A DNA stretch of 64,000 bases from Brevibacillus porteri (GCF_003013475.1 NZ_PXZO01000038.1:62001-126000), one strand, 5' to 3'; counted from the stretch's first letter, positions 50,605 to 59,626 are shown. A program made the numbers and translations. The notes: a model not told the origin generated them from the sequence alone.

Positions 50605-51480
50605 ATGGCTACGCATCAAGAACACATACACGCGACTGACGATAACAGTAGGGGTCATCTTCAAGGTGACTGTGAAAGCTGCTTTGGCTTGTGCTGTGTG
50701 GCATTGCCTTTTGCTGCTTCCTCTGACTTTGCTATCAATAAAGACGCAGGCAAGCCCTGTAGTAACTTACAGGCAGACTTCCGGTGTGGTGTTCACACAA
50801 AGCTGAGGAAGATAGGCTTTCGCGGTTGTACTGTCTACGATTGTTTTGGAGCTGGTCAAAAGGTGTCTCAAGTCACTTATAGCGGCCAAGATTGGCGTAA
50901 AGAACCCGGATCAGCGAAGCAAATGTACGAAGTATTTCCGATCATGTGGCAGCTGCATGAGCTACTCTGGTATATAACGGAGGCGTTGACCAAGCAAGCT
51001 GCCCAGTCCCTCCATCCTACATTGAAGGAAGCGTTGGAGGAGACACAACGCCTGACGGATCACAGTCCTGAGGACATCCTGAAGCTGGACATCGCTTTTC
51101 ATCGAGCAAAAGTTAACGAACTATTATTGCAGACAAGTGAATTGGTACGTAAGGACGCGGTTACCAAATACAAAGCGGGTAAGCAAGGAAAAACCTATGG
51201 CCGAGGCGCTGATCTCATCGGTGCCAAGCTCAAAGGCGCTGATTTACGAGGAGCCCATTTGCGGGGCGCTTATTTGATTGCTGCTGATCTGAGAGGAGCA
51301 GATTTGCGGGGCGCTGATCTCATTGGTGCAGATTTTCGCGATACAGATGTGAGCGGAGCGAACTTGACGGAGACGTTGTTTCTCACGCAGGTTCAGCTCA
51401 ACGGGGCGAAGGGCGATGCAAGCACCAAGTTGCCACCTTCGTTCACGCGCCCACCGCACTGGGATATATCCAAAGCATGA
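50605..51480 (+). CDS. Cys-rich N-terminal domain fused to pentapeptide repeats
   Basis: A 291-residue protein. Residues 20-85 contain at least eight cysteines ([39 protein letters not shown]), a YkgJ-like metal-cluster pattern. A helical middle segment spans ~105-185. About ten pentapeptide units follow ([20 protein letters not shown]..., A(D/N)LxG) at ~200-270, forming a right-handed beta helix. Some pentapeptide proteins protect DNA gyrase, but such a role here is not shown. AGGAGG lies 8 nt before the ATG. The gene starts directly behind a terminator, so it depends on read-through or an internal promoter. Confidence 0.85.
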   Translation: MATHQEHIHATDDNSRGHLQGDCESCFGLCCVALPFAASSDFAINKDAGKPCSNLQADFRCGVHTKLRKIGFRGCTVYDCFGAGQKVSQVTYSGQDWRKEPGSAKQMYEVFPIMWQLHELLWYITEALTKQAAQSLHPTLKEALEETQRLTDHSPEDILKLDIAFHRAKVNELLLQTSELVRKDAVTKYKAGKQGKTYGRGADLIGAKLKGADLRGAHLRGAYLIAADLRGADLRGADLIGADFRDTDVSGANLTETLFLTQVQLNGAKGDASTKLPPSFTRPPHWDISKA

Positions 51481-51486
51481 AGATGT

Positions 51487-51523
51487 AAAAAGCAGGATGT
51501 CATTCGTTGACAACCTGCTTTTT
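51487..51523. terminator. Bidirectional terminator
   Basis: Perfect 10 bp arms AAAAAGCAGG (51487-51496) and CCTGCTTTTT (51514-51523) give T-runs on both strands. It ends the pentapeptide gene and could also end a short minus-strand transcript. Confidence 0.85.
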
Positions 51524-51556
51524 GCTAGTAAAAGAGAGGGAACTAGAATTGCCCGA

Positions 51557-51604
51557 TTAATTGAAGAAAAACATGGCGCTGGCGATTTCTAGGAATCCAG
51601 TCAT
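51557..51604 (-). CDS. Possible 15-residue hydrophobic peptide
   Basis: On the minus strand GGAGG stands 7 nt before an ATG that opens a 15-codon frame, MTGFLEIASAMFFFN. It is followed by the bidirectional terminator at 51487-51523. The product is short and hydrophobic. The rest of the 430 bp gap (51481-51910) has no other credible gene on either strand. A clear promoter is not seen, so this remains tentative. Confidence 0.35.
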   Translation of the reverse strand: MTGFLEIASAMFFFN

Positions 51605-51845
51605 TTGATGACCTCCAAGTCCAGATGCATTTTTACAAGTTTGGATTTGAATGCAACCCAACGATTTCGATTACTTCGACTACCGCTACCCTTTTCGGAC
51701 CTTCCATGAAATATCCGATCACCCCAAGCTCAACTCTTTTCGTGTGCACCTCTTTACGCATGTGAGGGAAAAGAATCCACATGTCATTTCCTCCGATCTT
51801 AGAAAAATATTGTTAATACATTTCAGCTTTTTCCGTATTAACTAG

Positions 51846-51882
51846 CGTGAGTCTCACAACCAAACAAATTGCGCAATTTGTT
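51846..51882. promoter_or_regulatory. Palindromes upstream of the sigma-factor gene
   Basis: A perfect 20 bp palindrome, AACAAATTGC/GCAATTTGTT (51863-51882), lies 29 nt before the sigma-factor start codon. Immediately upstream is GTGAGTCTCAC, another short palindrome. The first has no loop and is a candidate operator for a dimeric regulator. Confidence 0.5.
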
Positions 51883-51910
51883 CATTTCATTTAGAAGGGA
51901 GGGGAAGTAG

Positions 51911-52495
51911 TTGGAGATCGCCCAAGTGAACAGAGGCATCTGTCAAAACGAAGAAAACGATAGGCAAACAGAAAGCATGTCGACCGAAACGTTTGCCCAA
52001 ATTTACGGTGCGTATTACAAGCGCGTCTACAAATATATTTGCTATCGGATCAACAATCACTATGCAGCAGAAGAAATATGTAGCCATGTGTTTGAAGTTG
52101 TTATTTCTAAATACAGCAGTTATTCACCTGCTAAATCAAACTTTGAAGTCTGGTTGTTTGCAATCGCCAGAAACGCAGTGACAGATTACTTCCGCTCACA
52201 GAAAAAAAGAATGAGTTTTTCACTGGATTCTATTCTGGATATGGTCCTGCCGAAGTCATCTCCGGAAGAAATTGTGATCAAGGGCGACAATCATCAAGCG
52301 TTATTTCAAGCACTGGCGAAGCTGAGTGACAAAGAACGCAATATCATCGCCATGAAATATGCGGCTGGACTAAAAAACGCGGAAATCGCAGACCTGCTTG
52401 GTGTCAGCGGTTCAAATATCGGCGTCGTGCTCTACAGATGTCTAAAAAAGCTACAAAAAGAATTGCAAAGAGGGGGCTTCCACTATGAAGAGTAA
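51911..52495 (+). CDS. RNA polymerase sigma factor (ECF-like sigma-70)
   Basis: A 194-residue sigma factor. Region 2 is visible as FAQIYGAYYKRVYKYICYRI, YAAEEICSHVFEVV (the usual 'A-ED-vQ-vF' helix) and FEVWLFAIARNAVTDYFRSQ. Region 4 is LAKLSDKERNIIAMKYAAGLKN and AEIADLLGVSGSNIGVVLYR (two stretches). It would direct a stress or envelope regulon. The start is a TTG at 51911 after GGAGGGG. It overlaps the next gene by 11 bp, so the two proteins are made together. Confidence 0.88.
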   Translation: MEIAQVNRGICQNEENDRQTESMSTETFAQIYGAYYKRVYKYICYRINNHYAAEEICSHVFEVVISKYSSYSPAKSNFEVWLFAIARNAVTDYFRSQKKRMSFSLDSILDMVLPKSSPEEIVIKGDNHQALFQALAKLSDKERNIIAMKYAAGLKNAEIADLLGVSGSNIGVVLYRCLKKLQKELQRGGFHYEE

Positions 52496-53240
52496 GCATG
52501 ATCTAGACGATTTTCGTGAACTCACCGACTTGCTTACTGATCTGGAGCTGGATGACACCACTCCAAAAGCCAACATATACAATCGGCTGAAATTCAAATT
52601 GGAATCAGGAAACATACAACCAAATGATAGCAAAAAGGACGGGATCTATATGAAAACGAATAAATGGAAAGCTGCCACAGTTAGTGCTGTTGCTGTTGTT
52701 TGCCTTTTAGGTGCATTCTCGACTACATCATTTGCCCAAGGAATGCTCCAGACGATTCTGGCACGCTTTCAGGTGGGAAACATGGAAATTACCCAATATG
52801 ATAAAGAGCTGCCTGCTACACAGTCCAATACCGAAGGAAACGAGACACGTGCAGAACGCAAAGCCCCCCCACAGCTAACATTGGAAGAAGCACGTGCAGC
52901 TAGCAAAATGGATTTTCCAGCACCGACATGGCTGTCAGAGCATTATTCCTATGTAAACACGGTTGTTCATGGCGAGGGTATGGTAGAAATTCAGTATAAA
53001 AAAGAGGAAGAGTTTCTTTCCTTGTTGATTTCGAACAGTGGCGAAAACGGCATCAGCACGACAGAGGGTGTCAAGATCGAAACCATCGGCGGGAAAAAGG
53101 TTTATTTCGCCAACGGGATCGTGATTTGGGAGCATGAAGGATTCACGTACGAGCTGTACCAGATGTCAGAGAAGAGCTTTGATGCTGCGACCATCGGCAA
53201 CATCATCGAATCCTTGTCAACGAAATCCGCCAAAAAATAA
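52485..53240 (+). CDS. Membrane-anchored sigma-factor partner (probable anti-sigma, DUF4367-like)
   Basis: A 251-residue protein. The cytoplasmic N-terminus (residues 1-60) is acidic, with DLDDFRELTDLLTDLELDD. One transmembrane helix lies at ~64-85 (ATVSAVAVVCLLGAFSTTSF). The outer part ends in a DUF4367-like domain (LTLEEARAAS, FPAPTWLSEHYSYVNTVV, then KKVYFANGIVIWEHEGF). The layout and the overlap with the sigma gene indicate an anti-sigma or sensor role. GAGGGGG lies before the ATG. No zinc-binding HxxxCxxC motif is present. Confidence 0.8.
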   Translation: MKSKHDLDDFRELTDLLTDLELDDTTPKANIYNRLKFKLESGNIQPNDSKKDGIYMKTNKWKAATVSAVAVVCLLGAFSTTSFAQGMLQTILARFQVGNMEITQYDKELPATQSNTEGNETRAERKAPPQLTLEEARAASKMDFPAPTWLSEHYSYVNTVVHGEGMVEIQYKKEEEFLSLLISNSGENGISTTEGVKIETIGGKKVYFANGIVIWEHEGFTYELYQMSEKSFDAATIGNIIESLSTKSAKK

Positions 53241-53288
53241 GCGGTTGTTAGCGCATGTTCTCTTGGGGCTTTGTTAACTGAATAGGGG

Positions 53289-53320
53289 AAAGATGGACCC
53301 GTAGAAGGGTCCATCTTTTC
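53289..53320 (+). terminator. Terminator after sigma/anti-sigma pair
   Basis: GATGGACCC and GGGTCCATC arms are separated by GTAGAA and followed by TTTTC. Confidence 0.85.
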
Positions 53321-53587
53321 TACATACGATAACTTTCGATATATTTTAAAAGAAAGTGAATAAATTACACATTTATCAAAATAAGTAGAGGCGCATAAGT
53401 CTAGCTAAAATCAAGGGAAAATCCTAAACAGTCACAGACTGTTAAAAATCATGTAACGAATCGGACACCCTCTAGGGTCAAAAGTCCTGCTACAATTATA
53501 CATGACCGGAAACATACAGGGTAAAACAAACAAAAAACTCTCTCACGAAGATGAATGCGCAAAGGGGGTTACAAGAGAGAGAATCAT

Positions 53588-53627
53588 TTGTGAATTTTTT
53601 CACATATATTTGTGATATTTTTCACAA
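53588..53627. promoter_or_regulatory. Two tandem Rex boxes upstream of cydA
   Basis: TTGTGAATTTTTTCACAT (53588-53605) and TTGTGATATTTTTCACAA (53610-53627) match the Rex consensus TTGTGA-N6-TCACAA, the second perfectly. Their centres are 22 bp apart, two helical turns, so two Rex dimers would bind the same DNA face. Rex is the NADH/NAD+ sensing repressor of cyd operons in Bacillus. Confidence 0.85.
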
Positions 53628-53654
53628 AGTCGTAATAAATGCGGGTTTCCCCAC

Positions 53655-53663
53655 TGGTATAAT
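53655..53663 (+). promoter_or_regulatory. Extended -10 promoter of cydABCD
   Basis: TGGTATAAT (TG at 53655-53656, TATAAT at 53658-53663) is an extended -10. No good -35 lies at the right distance. The start point would be near 53670, about 39 nt before the cydA ATG. A weaker TGCTACAAT near 53490 may be an upstream second promoter. The rest of 53321-53587 holds only a CTCTCTC/GAGAGAG inverted repeat (about 53539-53575) of unknown role. Confidence 0.65.
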
Positions 53664-53708
53664 TCCGGTACATAAAGGCCAAAACGCGAAGAGAAAGGGA
53701 TCTTGTAC

Positions 53709-55124
53709 ATGGATATAGTGGATTTGGGACGACTTCAATTTGCGATAACAACTATCTTTCATTTTGTTTTTGTGCCGATTTCCATCGGGCTGTCATTATT
53801 AGTAGCCATTATGGAAACGATGTATGTGGTAAAAAAGAATGACTTGTATAAAAAAATGGCCAAGTTTTGGGGAACATTTTTACTCATAAATTTTGCTGTC
53901 GGGATCGTGACAGGGATTATGCAGGAGTTCCAATTTGGGATGAACTGGTCTGATTTCTCACGATTCGTCGGCGACGTATTTGGAACACCGCTAGCGATTG
54001 AGGCCCTCTTAGCATTCTTCCTCGAATCGACTTTTATTGGACTATGGGTGTTTGGTTGGGATCGTTTGTCCAAAGGTGTGCATCTCGCATGTATTTGGCT
54101 CGTATCCATCGGAACGATTCTTTCGGCTCTTTGGATTCTGGCAGCCAACTCGTTCATGCAGCAGCCAGTCGGCTTCGCTATCAATAACGGACGTGCAGAG
54201 ATGGTCGATTTCTTCGCGCTCCTTACCAATGGACAATTACTATATGAATTTCCGCATACCATTTTTGCGGCATTTGCGACAGGTGCCTTCTTGGTAGCAG
54301 GTATCAGTGCTTGGAAGCTGTTGAAAAAACAAGACGTTACATTCTTTGTGCAATCTTTCAAAATTTCGATCGTGGTAGCATTGATCTCCTCACTTGCTAT
54401 TGCTCAATTCGGTCATGGTCAGGCACAGTATTTGGTTGCTACCCAACCGATGAAAATGGCAGCGAGTGAAGGGCTGTGGGAAACAAGCTCAGACCCAGCT
54501 CCTTGGACGGTTTTTGCAACGATTGATCCAGAAAAACAAGAAAACGGTTTTGAAATAAAAATTCCTTACTTGCTTAGCGTCCTGACGTACAACTCACTTT
54601 CAGGTTCTGTACCGGGCATGTTGGAATTGCAGGCAGAGTATGAGAAAACCTACGGTCCAGGAAACTACATTCCACCAGTTCGGACGACTTTCTGGAGCTT
54701 CCGCATCATGGTAGCAGGCGGTAGTGCAATGATTTTGCTGGCTTTGTACGGGGCATACCTGACCTTCCGCAAAAAGCTGGAACAGCCAAACAAGCGGTTC
54801 ATGCAGTTGATGGTTGCGGGTATCTCACTACCGTTCATCGCAAACTCAGCTGGGTGGATCATGACGGAGGTAGGTCGTCAGCCGTGGACGGTATTCGGGC
54901 TACTGCGTGTTGAAGATTCGGTTTCGCCAAGCATTAGTACAGGAGCGGTATGGTTCTCTCTTATCGCCTTCACGACGATTTATCTAATCCTGCTTTGCCT
55001 CTTGGCTTATCTGTTTGCTCGTGTGGCGAAAAAAGGACCGGATATGGATAGTCATGAGGAAGTAGAGGATTTACAGCTTAAGGATCCATTTGATCGTGTA
55101 AGGAGTGAACGTTATGGAGCTTAA
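53709..55124 (+). CDS. cydA: Cytochrome bd ubiquinol oxidase subunit I
   Basis: A 471-residue membrane subunit carrying haems b558, b595 and d. Features are LQFAITTIFHFVFVPISIG with the axial His, the GRQPW motif in TEVGRQPWTVFGLLR, and a short quinol-binding Q-loop typical of Bacillota, around PEKQENGFEIKIPYLLSVL (Glu/Lys rich). It oxidises menaquinol and reduces oxygen to water at low oxygen tension. The ATG at 53709 is 8 nt after GAAAGGGA. It is the first gene of cydABCD; its end overlaps cydB by 11 bp. Confidence 0.96.
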   Translation: MDIVDLGRLQFAITTIFHFVFVPISIGLSLLVAIMETMYVVKKNDLYKKMAKFWGTFLLINFAVGIVTGIMQEFQFGMNWSDFSRFVGDVFGTPLAIEALLAFFLESTFIGLWVFGWDRLSKGVHLACIWLVSIGTILSALWILAANSFMQQPVGFAINNGRAEMVDFFALLTNGQLLYEFPHTIFAAFATGAFLVAGISAWKLLKKQDVTFFVQSFKISIVVALISSLAIAQFGHGQAQYLVATQPMKMAASEGLWETSSDPAPWTVFATIDPEKQENGFEIKIPYLLSVLTYNSLSGSVPGMLELQAEYEKTYGPGNYIPPVRTTFWSFRIMVAGGSAMILLALYGAYLTFRKKLEQPNKRFMQLMVAGISLPFIANSAGWIMTEVGRQPWTVFGLLRVEDSVSPSISTGAVWFSLIAFTTIYLILLCLLAYLFARVAKKGPDMDSHEEVEDLQLKDPFDRVRSERYGA

Positions 55125-56127
55125 TGAACTGTGGTTCCTGCTCATTGCCGTTCTGTTTACCGGATTTTTCTTTCTCGAAGGCTTCGACTTTGGTGTAGGC
55201 ATGGCGACGCGCCTGCTATCACGAAATGATTTGCAAACCCGGGTTTTGATCAATACGATTGGCCCGTTCTGGGATGCCAATGAAGTTTGGCTGATTACAG
55301 CCGCTGGTGCGATGTTCGCAGCGTTTCCGGAGTGGTATTCCACGATGTTTAGCGGGTATTATCTCGTGCTTACGCTGATTCTGCTTGCGTTGATTGGACG
55401 CGGGGTAGCATTTGAATTTAGAGGCAAAGGGAAAGGTGAGGCTTGGAAAAAGACGTGGGACGCAGCGATTCTGATTGGAAGCTTTGTACCGCCGATGTTG
55501 TTCGGTATGATCTTTGCCAGCATGGTGAAAGGTGTGCCGATTGATCAGAATATGGAAATGACTGCGGGCTTCTCTGACATTGTGAATGGTTACTCGTTGT
55601 GGGCAGGAGTGACAGTTACAGGACTATGCTTGCTGCACGGCCTGAACTTCATCTCGCTGCGCACGGTAGGCGAGTTGCGTGAAAAATCACGTGTACTGGC
55701 GGCAAAGCTGTTGCCAATGCAAGCGGTTCTCATGGCGGTGCTTGTAGGGTGGACATTCATGGTAACCGATCTGTTTGAGCGTCAGGGTGTTTTGTTGACC
55801 GCAGCTGTACTCTTGGGTATTGTCGCGTTTGTACTGGCTCGTCACTACTTGAGACAAGGCAGGGAAGGATGGGCTTTCGGGATGACAGGTACGATGATCC
55901 TGTTGACGTTCGTCTCGATGTTTATCGGTTTGTTCCCACGGGTGATGGTCAGCACGATTGATAGCGCGTTTGATTTGACCCTCTATAATGCAGCTTCGAG
56001 TCCATACACGTTAAAAGCAATGACCATTGTTGCAGCAGTGCTTTTACCGTTTGTGCTAGCCTATCAGGCTTGGAGCTACTTCGTTTTCCACAAACGAGTC
56101 ACTGAAAAGGATCATTTGGAGTACTAA
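55114..56127 (+). CDS. cydB: Cytochrome bd ubiquinol oxidase subunit II
   Basis: A 337-residue polytopic subunit. The N-terminus is LNELWFLLIAVLFTGFFFLEGFDFGVG (split after FFF; the EGFDFG motif is diagnostic), followed by TIGPFWDANEVWLITAAGAMFAAFP (split; D/N/E conserved). It forms the heterodimer with CydA. AAGGAG lies 8 nt before the ATG at 55114, inside the end of cydA. The last base of its stop is shared with the start of the next gene (TAATG). Confidence 0.96.
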   Translation: MELNELWFLLIAVLFTGFFFLEGFDFGVGMATRLLSRNDLQTRVLINTIGPFWDANEVWLITAAGAMFAAFPEWYSTMFSGYYLVLTLILLALIGRGVAFEFRGKGKGEAWKKTWDAAILIGSFVPPMLFGMIFASMVKGVPIDQNMEMTAGFSDIVNGYSLWAGVTVTGLCLLHGLNFISLRTVGELREKSRVLAAKLLPMQAVLMAVLVGWTFMVTDLFERQGVLLTAAVLLGIVAFVLARHYLRQGREGWAFGMTGTMILLTFVSMFIGLFPRVMVSTIDSAFDLTLYNAASSPYTLKAMTIVAAVLLPFVLAYQAWSYFVFHKRVTEKDHLEY

Positions 56128-57872
56128 TGGACAAGGAATTGTTCCGATTACAAGGAATCCGACCGGTTATGCTGCTGCTAGCCGGTCTTTCCCTCCTACA
56201 AAGTGCGGCGATTATCGGTCAGGCACTGCTTTTGGCGAAGTCGATCGCAATCTTGTTTGAAGGTCAAGCGGTTCAGATGGCGTATCAGCCGCTTGCACTG
56301 TTTTTGGTCACGATAGCTGCTCGTCATACCATCGTTTGGCTGCAAAAGAAAGTCGCTGGTCGTTTTGCTGAAGCATCTAGTGAGTCTTTGCAAGGGCGAG
56401 TTCTATCCCGATTGTTCGAGCGTGGTCCACGTTTTGCCGCCAGTGAAGGAAGCGGAAAGCTTGTTACGCTTGTCCTGGAAGGTGTAGATCGTGTACGTAC
56501 TTACCTGGAGTTGTCTGTTCCACGTACGCTAGATATGGTTTTTGTTACGTTACCGCTTCTGGCATTTGTCTACATGCAAGATGTGATTTCTGGATTGATC
56601 CTGACGGTAACGATGCCTGTTCTCATCGGCTTTTTTATCGTACTCGGTCTGGCGGCGCGTAAACAAGCAGACAAACAATGGCGCTCATATCGAATGCTAT
56701 CCCATCACTTCACCGATTCGCTTCGCGGGCTTGCGACGCTCCGGTTTTTGGGACGCAGCAAAGACCATGGGGAGACCGTCGGTAGAGTGAGTGATCAATA
56801 TCGATCCGCTACGATGCGTACGTTGCGCGTCGCCTTCTTGTCATCATTGGCACTCGACTTCTTCAGCATGCTGTCGGTTGCGTTTGTGGCAGTCGGTCTT
56901 GGGTTGCGGCTGATTGAAGGAAACTTTGGGTTTGAAACGGCATTGGTTATCCTGATTCTTGCACCGGAATACTTTTTGCCAGTAAGGATGCTGGGATCGG
57001 ACTACCACGCCTCATTGGATGGCAAGGAAGCTTTGGGGACTATTCGTACCATCATAGATAGTGCCGCTACAGATGAACATAAGGAGGAAACACAAGCAAC
57101 GAATAGTCAGACGTCTTTGACAGGCGGATGGGATGGAACGATTACTTTGTCCCATATTCGTGTCGTCGGTGAGGATGGCAGACAGCTACTGGGTGAGATA
57201 TCTGAGGAATTGGGCAGCAACATGAGAAGAGTGGGCATTGTTGGAGCGAGCGGGGCTGGAAAATCAACCCTTCTCGGAGTGCTAGGCGGATTTTCTGATC
57301 CCGAAGCTGGTGTGATACAAGTAGATGGGCAACCCATTACGGGGGATGCGAAGCAGGAGTGGCAACGGCAAATCGCTTACATCCCACAGCATCCGTATTT
57401 ATTCAATCAATCGTTGGCGGATAACATTCGCTTCTATGAGCCGGAAGCGACGCAGGAACAGGTGGAGCAGGTGATTCGTGATGTCGGTCTTGCAGAGCTG
57501 GTGGACAGCTTGCCAAATGGCTGTGAAGAAATCATTGGCGAAGGGGGCCGCACGTTAAGCGGCGGTCAGGCACAGCGGGTTGCATTGGGACGTGCGCTGC
57601 TTGGCAACCGACCAGTGATTTTGCTCGACGAGCCGACCGCTCACTTAGATATTGAAACGGAATGGGAGCTAAAACAGACCATGTTGTCGGTGTTGGGGGA
57701 CAGGCGTGTATTTTTGGCCACACATCGTTTGCATTGGATGCGAGACATGGATTGGATTTGGGTAATCGACCAGGGACGACTGGTGGAAGCGGGTACCTAT
57801 GAACAGCTCGTTGCACAAAAAAGCGTATTTTATCGGTTGTTGACAGCTGGTGCCAAGGGGGAGAAAGGATGA
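56127..57872 (+). CDS. cydD: Thiol/haem ABC exporter subunit for cytochrome bd assembly (CydD type)
   Basis: A 581-residue fused ABC exporter half: six-helix membrane domain (residues ~1-320), then an ATPase domain with Walker A GASGAGKSTLLGVL, signature LSGGQAQRVALG and Walker B PVILLDEPTAHLD. CydDC is required for assembly of cytochrome bd; E. coli CydDC was first linked to cysteine/glutathione export and later to haem. By protein family this first subunit is CydD. In B. subtilis naming the equivalent gene is called cydC. Start and stop overlap both neighbours. Confidence 0.92.
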   Translation: MDKELFRLQGIRPVMLLLAGLSLLQSAAIIGQALLLAKSIAILFEGQAVQMAYQPLALFLVTIAARHTIVWLQKKVAGRFAEASSESLQGRVLSRLFERGPRFAASEGSGKLVTLVLEGVDRVRTYLELSVPRTLDMVFVTLPLLAFVYMQDVISGLILTVTMPVLIGFFIVLGLAARKQADKQWRSYRMLSHHFTDSLRGLATLRFLGRSKDHGETVGRVSDQYRSATMRTLRVAFLSSLALDFFSMLSVAFVAVGLGLRLIEGNFGFETALVILILAPEYFLPVRMLGSDYHASLDGKEALGTIRTIIDSAATDEHKEETQATNSQTSLTGGWDGTITLSHIRVVGEDGRQLLGEISEELGSNMRRVGIVGASGAGKSTLLGVLGGFSDPEAGVIQVDGQPITGDAKQEWQRQIAYIPQHPYLFNQSLADNIRFYEPEATQEQVEQVIRDVGLAELVDSLPNGCEEIIGEGGRTLSGGQAQRVALGRALLGNRPVILLDEPTAHLDIETEWELKQTMLSVLGDRRVFLATHRLHWMRDMDWIWVIDQGRLVEAGTYEQLVAQKSVFYRLLTAGAKGEKG

Positions 57873-59626
57873 AGGAAGCGCGAGAAGGCAATCAGGGGTG
57901 GTTTCTTCCATACTTTCGCCAATTTTTCTGGCAGTTTGCCGTAGCGGCTTTGCTGGGAACCTTGGCAGTGGCATGTGCGGGCGCTTTGCTTTATACGTCC
58001 GGGTATCTGATCTCTCGCTCCGCACTCAAGCCTGAAAACGTCTTAATGGTCTATGTTCCCATTGTACTTGTCCGGGCTTTTGGCTTTAGCAAAGCAGTCA
58101 TTCAATACCTGGAGCGTTTGGTTGGACACGATGCAGCTTTGCGTGTGTTATCGCGTATGCGTGTGCGTTTGTACCAGGCCATCGAGCCGCAAGCACAGCT
58201 CCTCCGCACTCGTTTTCGTACGGGAGATCTGCTTGGTGTACTTGCGGATGACATCGAGCAACTACAAAATGTCTATCTGCGCTTTGTGCTGCCTGCTGTA
58301 TCGGCGGTTCTCCTCTACGGGGCAGGTATTGTGGCACTGGGAAGAATGGACGGGATGTTCGCGCTGCTGATGGCGTTGTACTGTGGGTTTCTGCTGTTTG
58401 TTGCACCCGCAGTAGTCTTGTGGTCATCCATTGCCAAGAGTCGTCGGTTCAAGCAGGAGAGACAGGCAGCATATCGGGAGCTGACTGATGCTGTTTTTGG
58501 CATGAGTGACTGGATTCTCAGTGGTCGTACACAGCAGTTTCTCCAGTTGTTTACAAGACGGCAAAAGTCAGCTGCCCAGATCGAAAACTCCATTCGACGC
58601 GGAGAATGGCGAGTCCAGTGGATGTCGCAGTGTGCAATCGGTGGAGCCATTGTCTTACTGGTCATCTGGGCGGGCGGACTTGCCGCTGCGAATCAGATAC
58701 CTGCTACGTTGATTGCTGCGATAGGGCTGGTCGCATTTCCGTTGATGGATGCGTTTGCCCGTATTTCTGACGCTGTTGTGCGAATGCCAGAATACAAGGA
58801 GTCTCTGGGGCGGCTTCGGGAGATCGAGGGCGGTCGTCCAGCCAGTGTGGAGGCGCAGAAGGAAAAGGTGGCTGATCAAGCAGGGGGCAGTTTGAAGCTC
58901 GATCATGTTCATTTTCGCTACCCACAAGCCAGCGGTTGGAGTGTGCAGGACGTGTCTTTTGAGGTGGCTCAAGGAGGGAAAATCGCGTTGCTCGGTCGCA
59001 GCGGAGCTGGTAAATCGACGATACTGAACTTGATTCGAGGTGCCATACAGCCGGAAGCAGGTCAGGTGACAGTAAATGGGCAGCCTGTCCAATCAGAAGA
59101 GGATTCTGCTTGTTTGTTTTCCGTGTTGAATCAGCAGCCGTATTTGTTTGACACAACCGTAGCCAATAACATCCGGCTTGGACGACCCGATGCGTCCGAT
59201 GAAGAAGTGCGTGCTGTGACAGCTCAAGTCGGTCTGGATCAGCTGATTGAATCCCTACCGGACGGTTATCAAACACGGATGCAGGAAACCGGTTTGCGCT
59301 TCTCTGGCGGAGAAAGGCAACGTATAGCCCTTGCCCGGATTTTGCTGCAAAACAAGCCGATTGTTCTCCTTGATGAGCCGACGGTGGGATTAGATCCGTT
59401 GACTGAACGCGATCTCATGACAACGATTTTCCGTGTCTTGCACGAGAAAACATTAATTTGGGTGACTCACCACTTGAGCGGTGTAGAGCAAATGGACGAG
59501 GTCATTTTTATGGAGCAGGGAGTCATCTCGATGCGAGGGACACATGAGCAGTTGTATCAGGACAATCCAAGGTATCGCAACCTGTATACATTGGACTGTC
59601 CGTTGGCGTCTGTGATGGAAATATAA
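57869..59626 (+). CDS. cydC: Thiol/haem ABC exporter subunit for cytochrome bd assembly (CydC type)
   Basis: A 585-residue partner of the preceding subunit. The N-terminal membrane domain has the CydC-specific SGYLISRSALKPE, VPIVLVRAFGFSKAVIQYLE and RLVGHDAALRVLSRMRVRLY. The ATPase domain has Walker A GRSGAGKSTILNL, signature FSGGERQRIALA and Walker B PIVLLDEPTVGLD. It overlaps the previous gene (ATGA). B. subtilis naming calls this position cydD. A terminator ends the four-gene operon. Confidence 0.92.
   Translation: MKEAREGNQGWFLPYFRQFFWQFAVAALLGTLAVACAGALLYTSGYLISRSALKPENVLMVYVPIVLVRAFGFSKAVIQYLERLVGHDAALRVLSRMRVRLYQAIEPQAQLLRTRFRTGDLLGVLADDIEQLQNVYLRFVLPAVSAVLLYGAGIVALGRMDGMFALLMALYCGFLLFVAPAVVLWSSIAKSRRFKQERQAAYRELTDAVFGMSDWILSGRTQQFLQLFTRRQKSAAQIENSIRRGEWRVQWMSQCAIGGAIVLLVIWAGGLAAANQIPATLIAAIGLVAFPLMDAFARISDAVVRMPEYKESLGRLREIEGGRPASVEAQKEKVADQAGGSLKLDHVHFRYPQASGWSVQDVSFEVAQGGKIALLGRSGAGKSTILNLIRGAIQPEAGQVTVNGQPVQSEEDSACLFSVLNQQPYLFDTTVANNIRLGRPDASDEEVRAVTAQVGLDQLIESLPDGYQTRMQETGLRFSGGERQRIALARILLQNKPIVLLDEPTVGLDPLTERDLMTTIFRVLHEKTLIWVTHHLSGVEQMDEVIFMEQGVISMRGTHEQLYQDNPRYRNLYTLDCPLASVMEI

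Noticed and set aside
51651-51845. 64-codon plus-strand frame before the sigma factor
   Set aside because: No SD, no recognisable motifs, unusual composition; judged non-coding.
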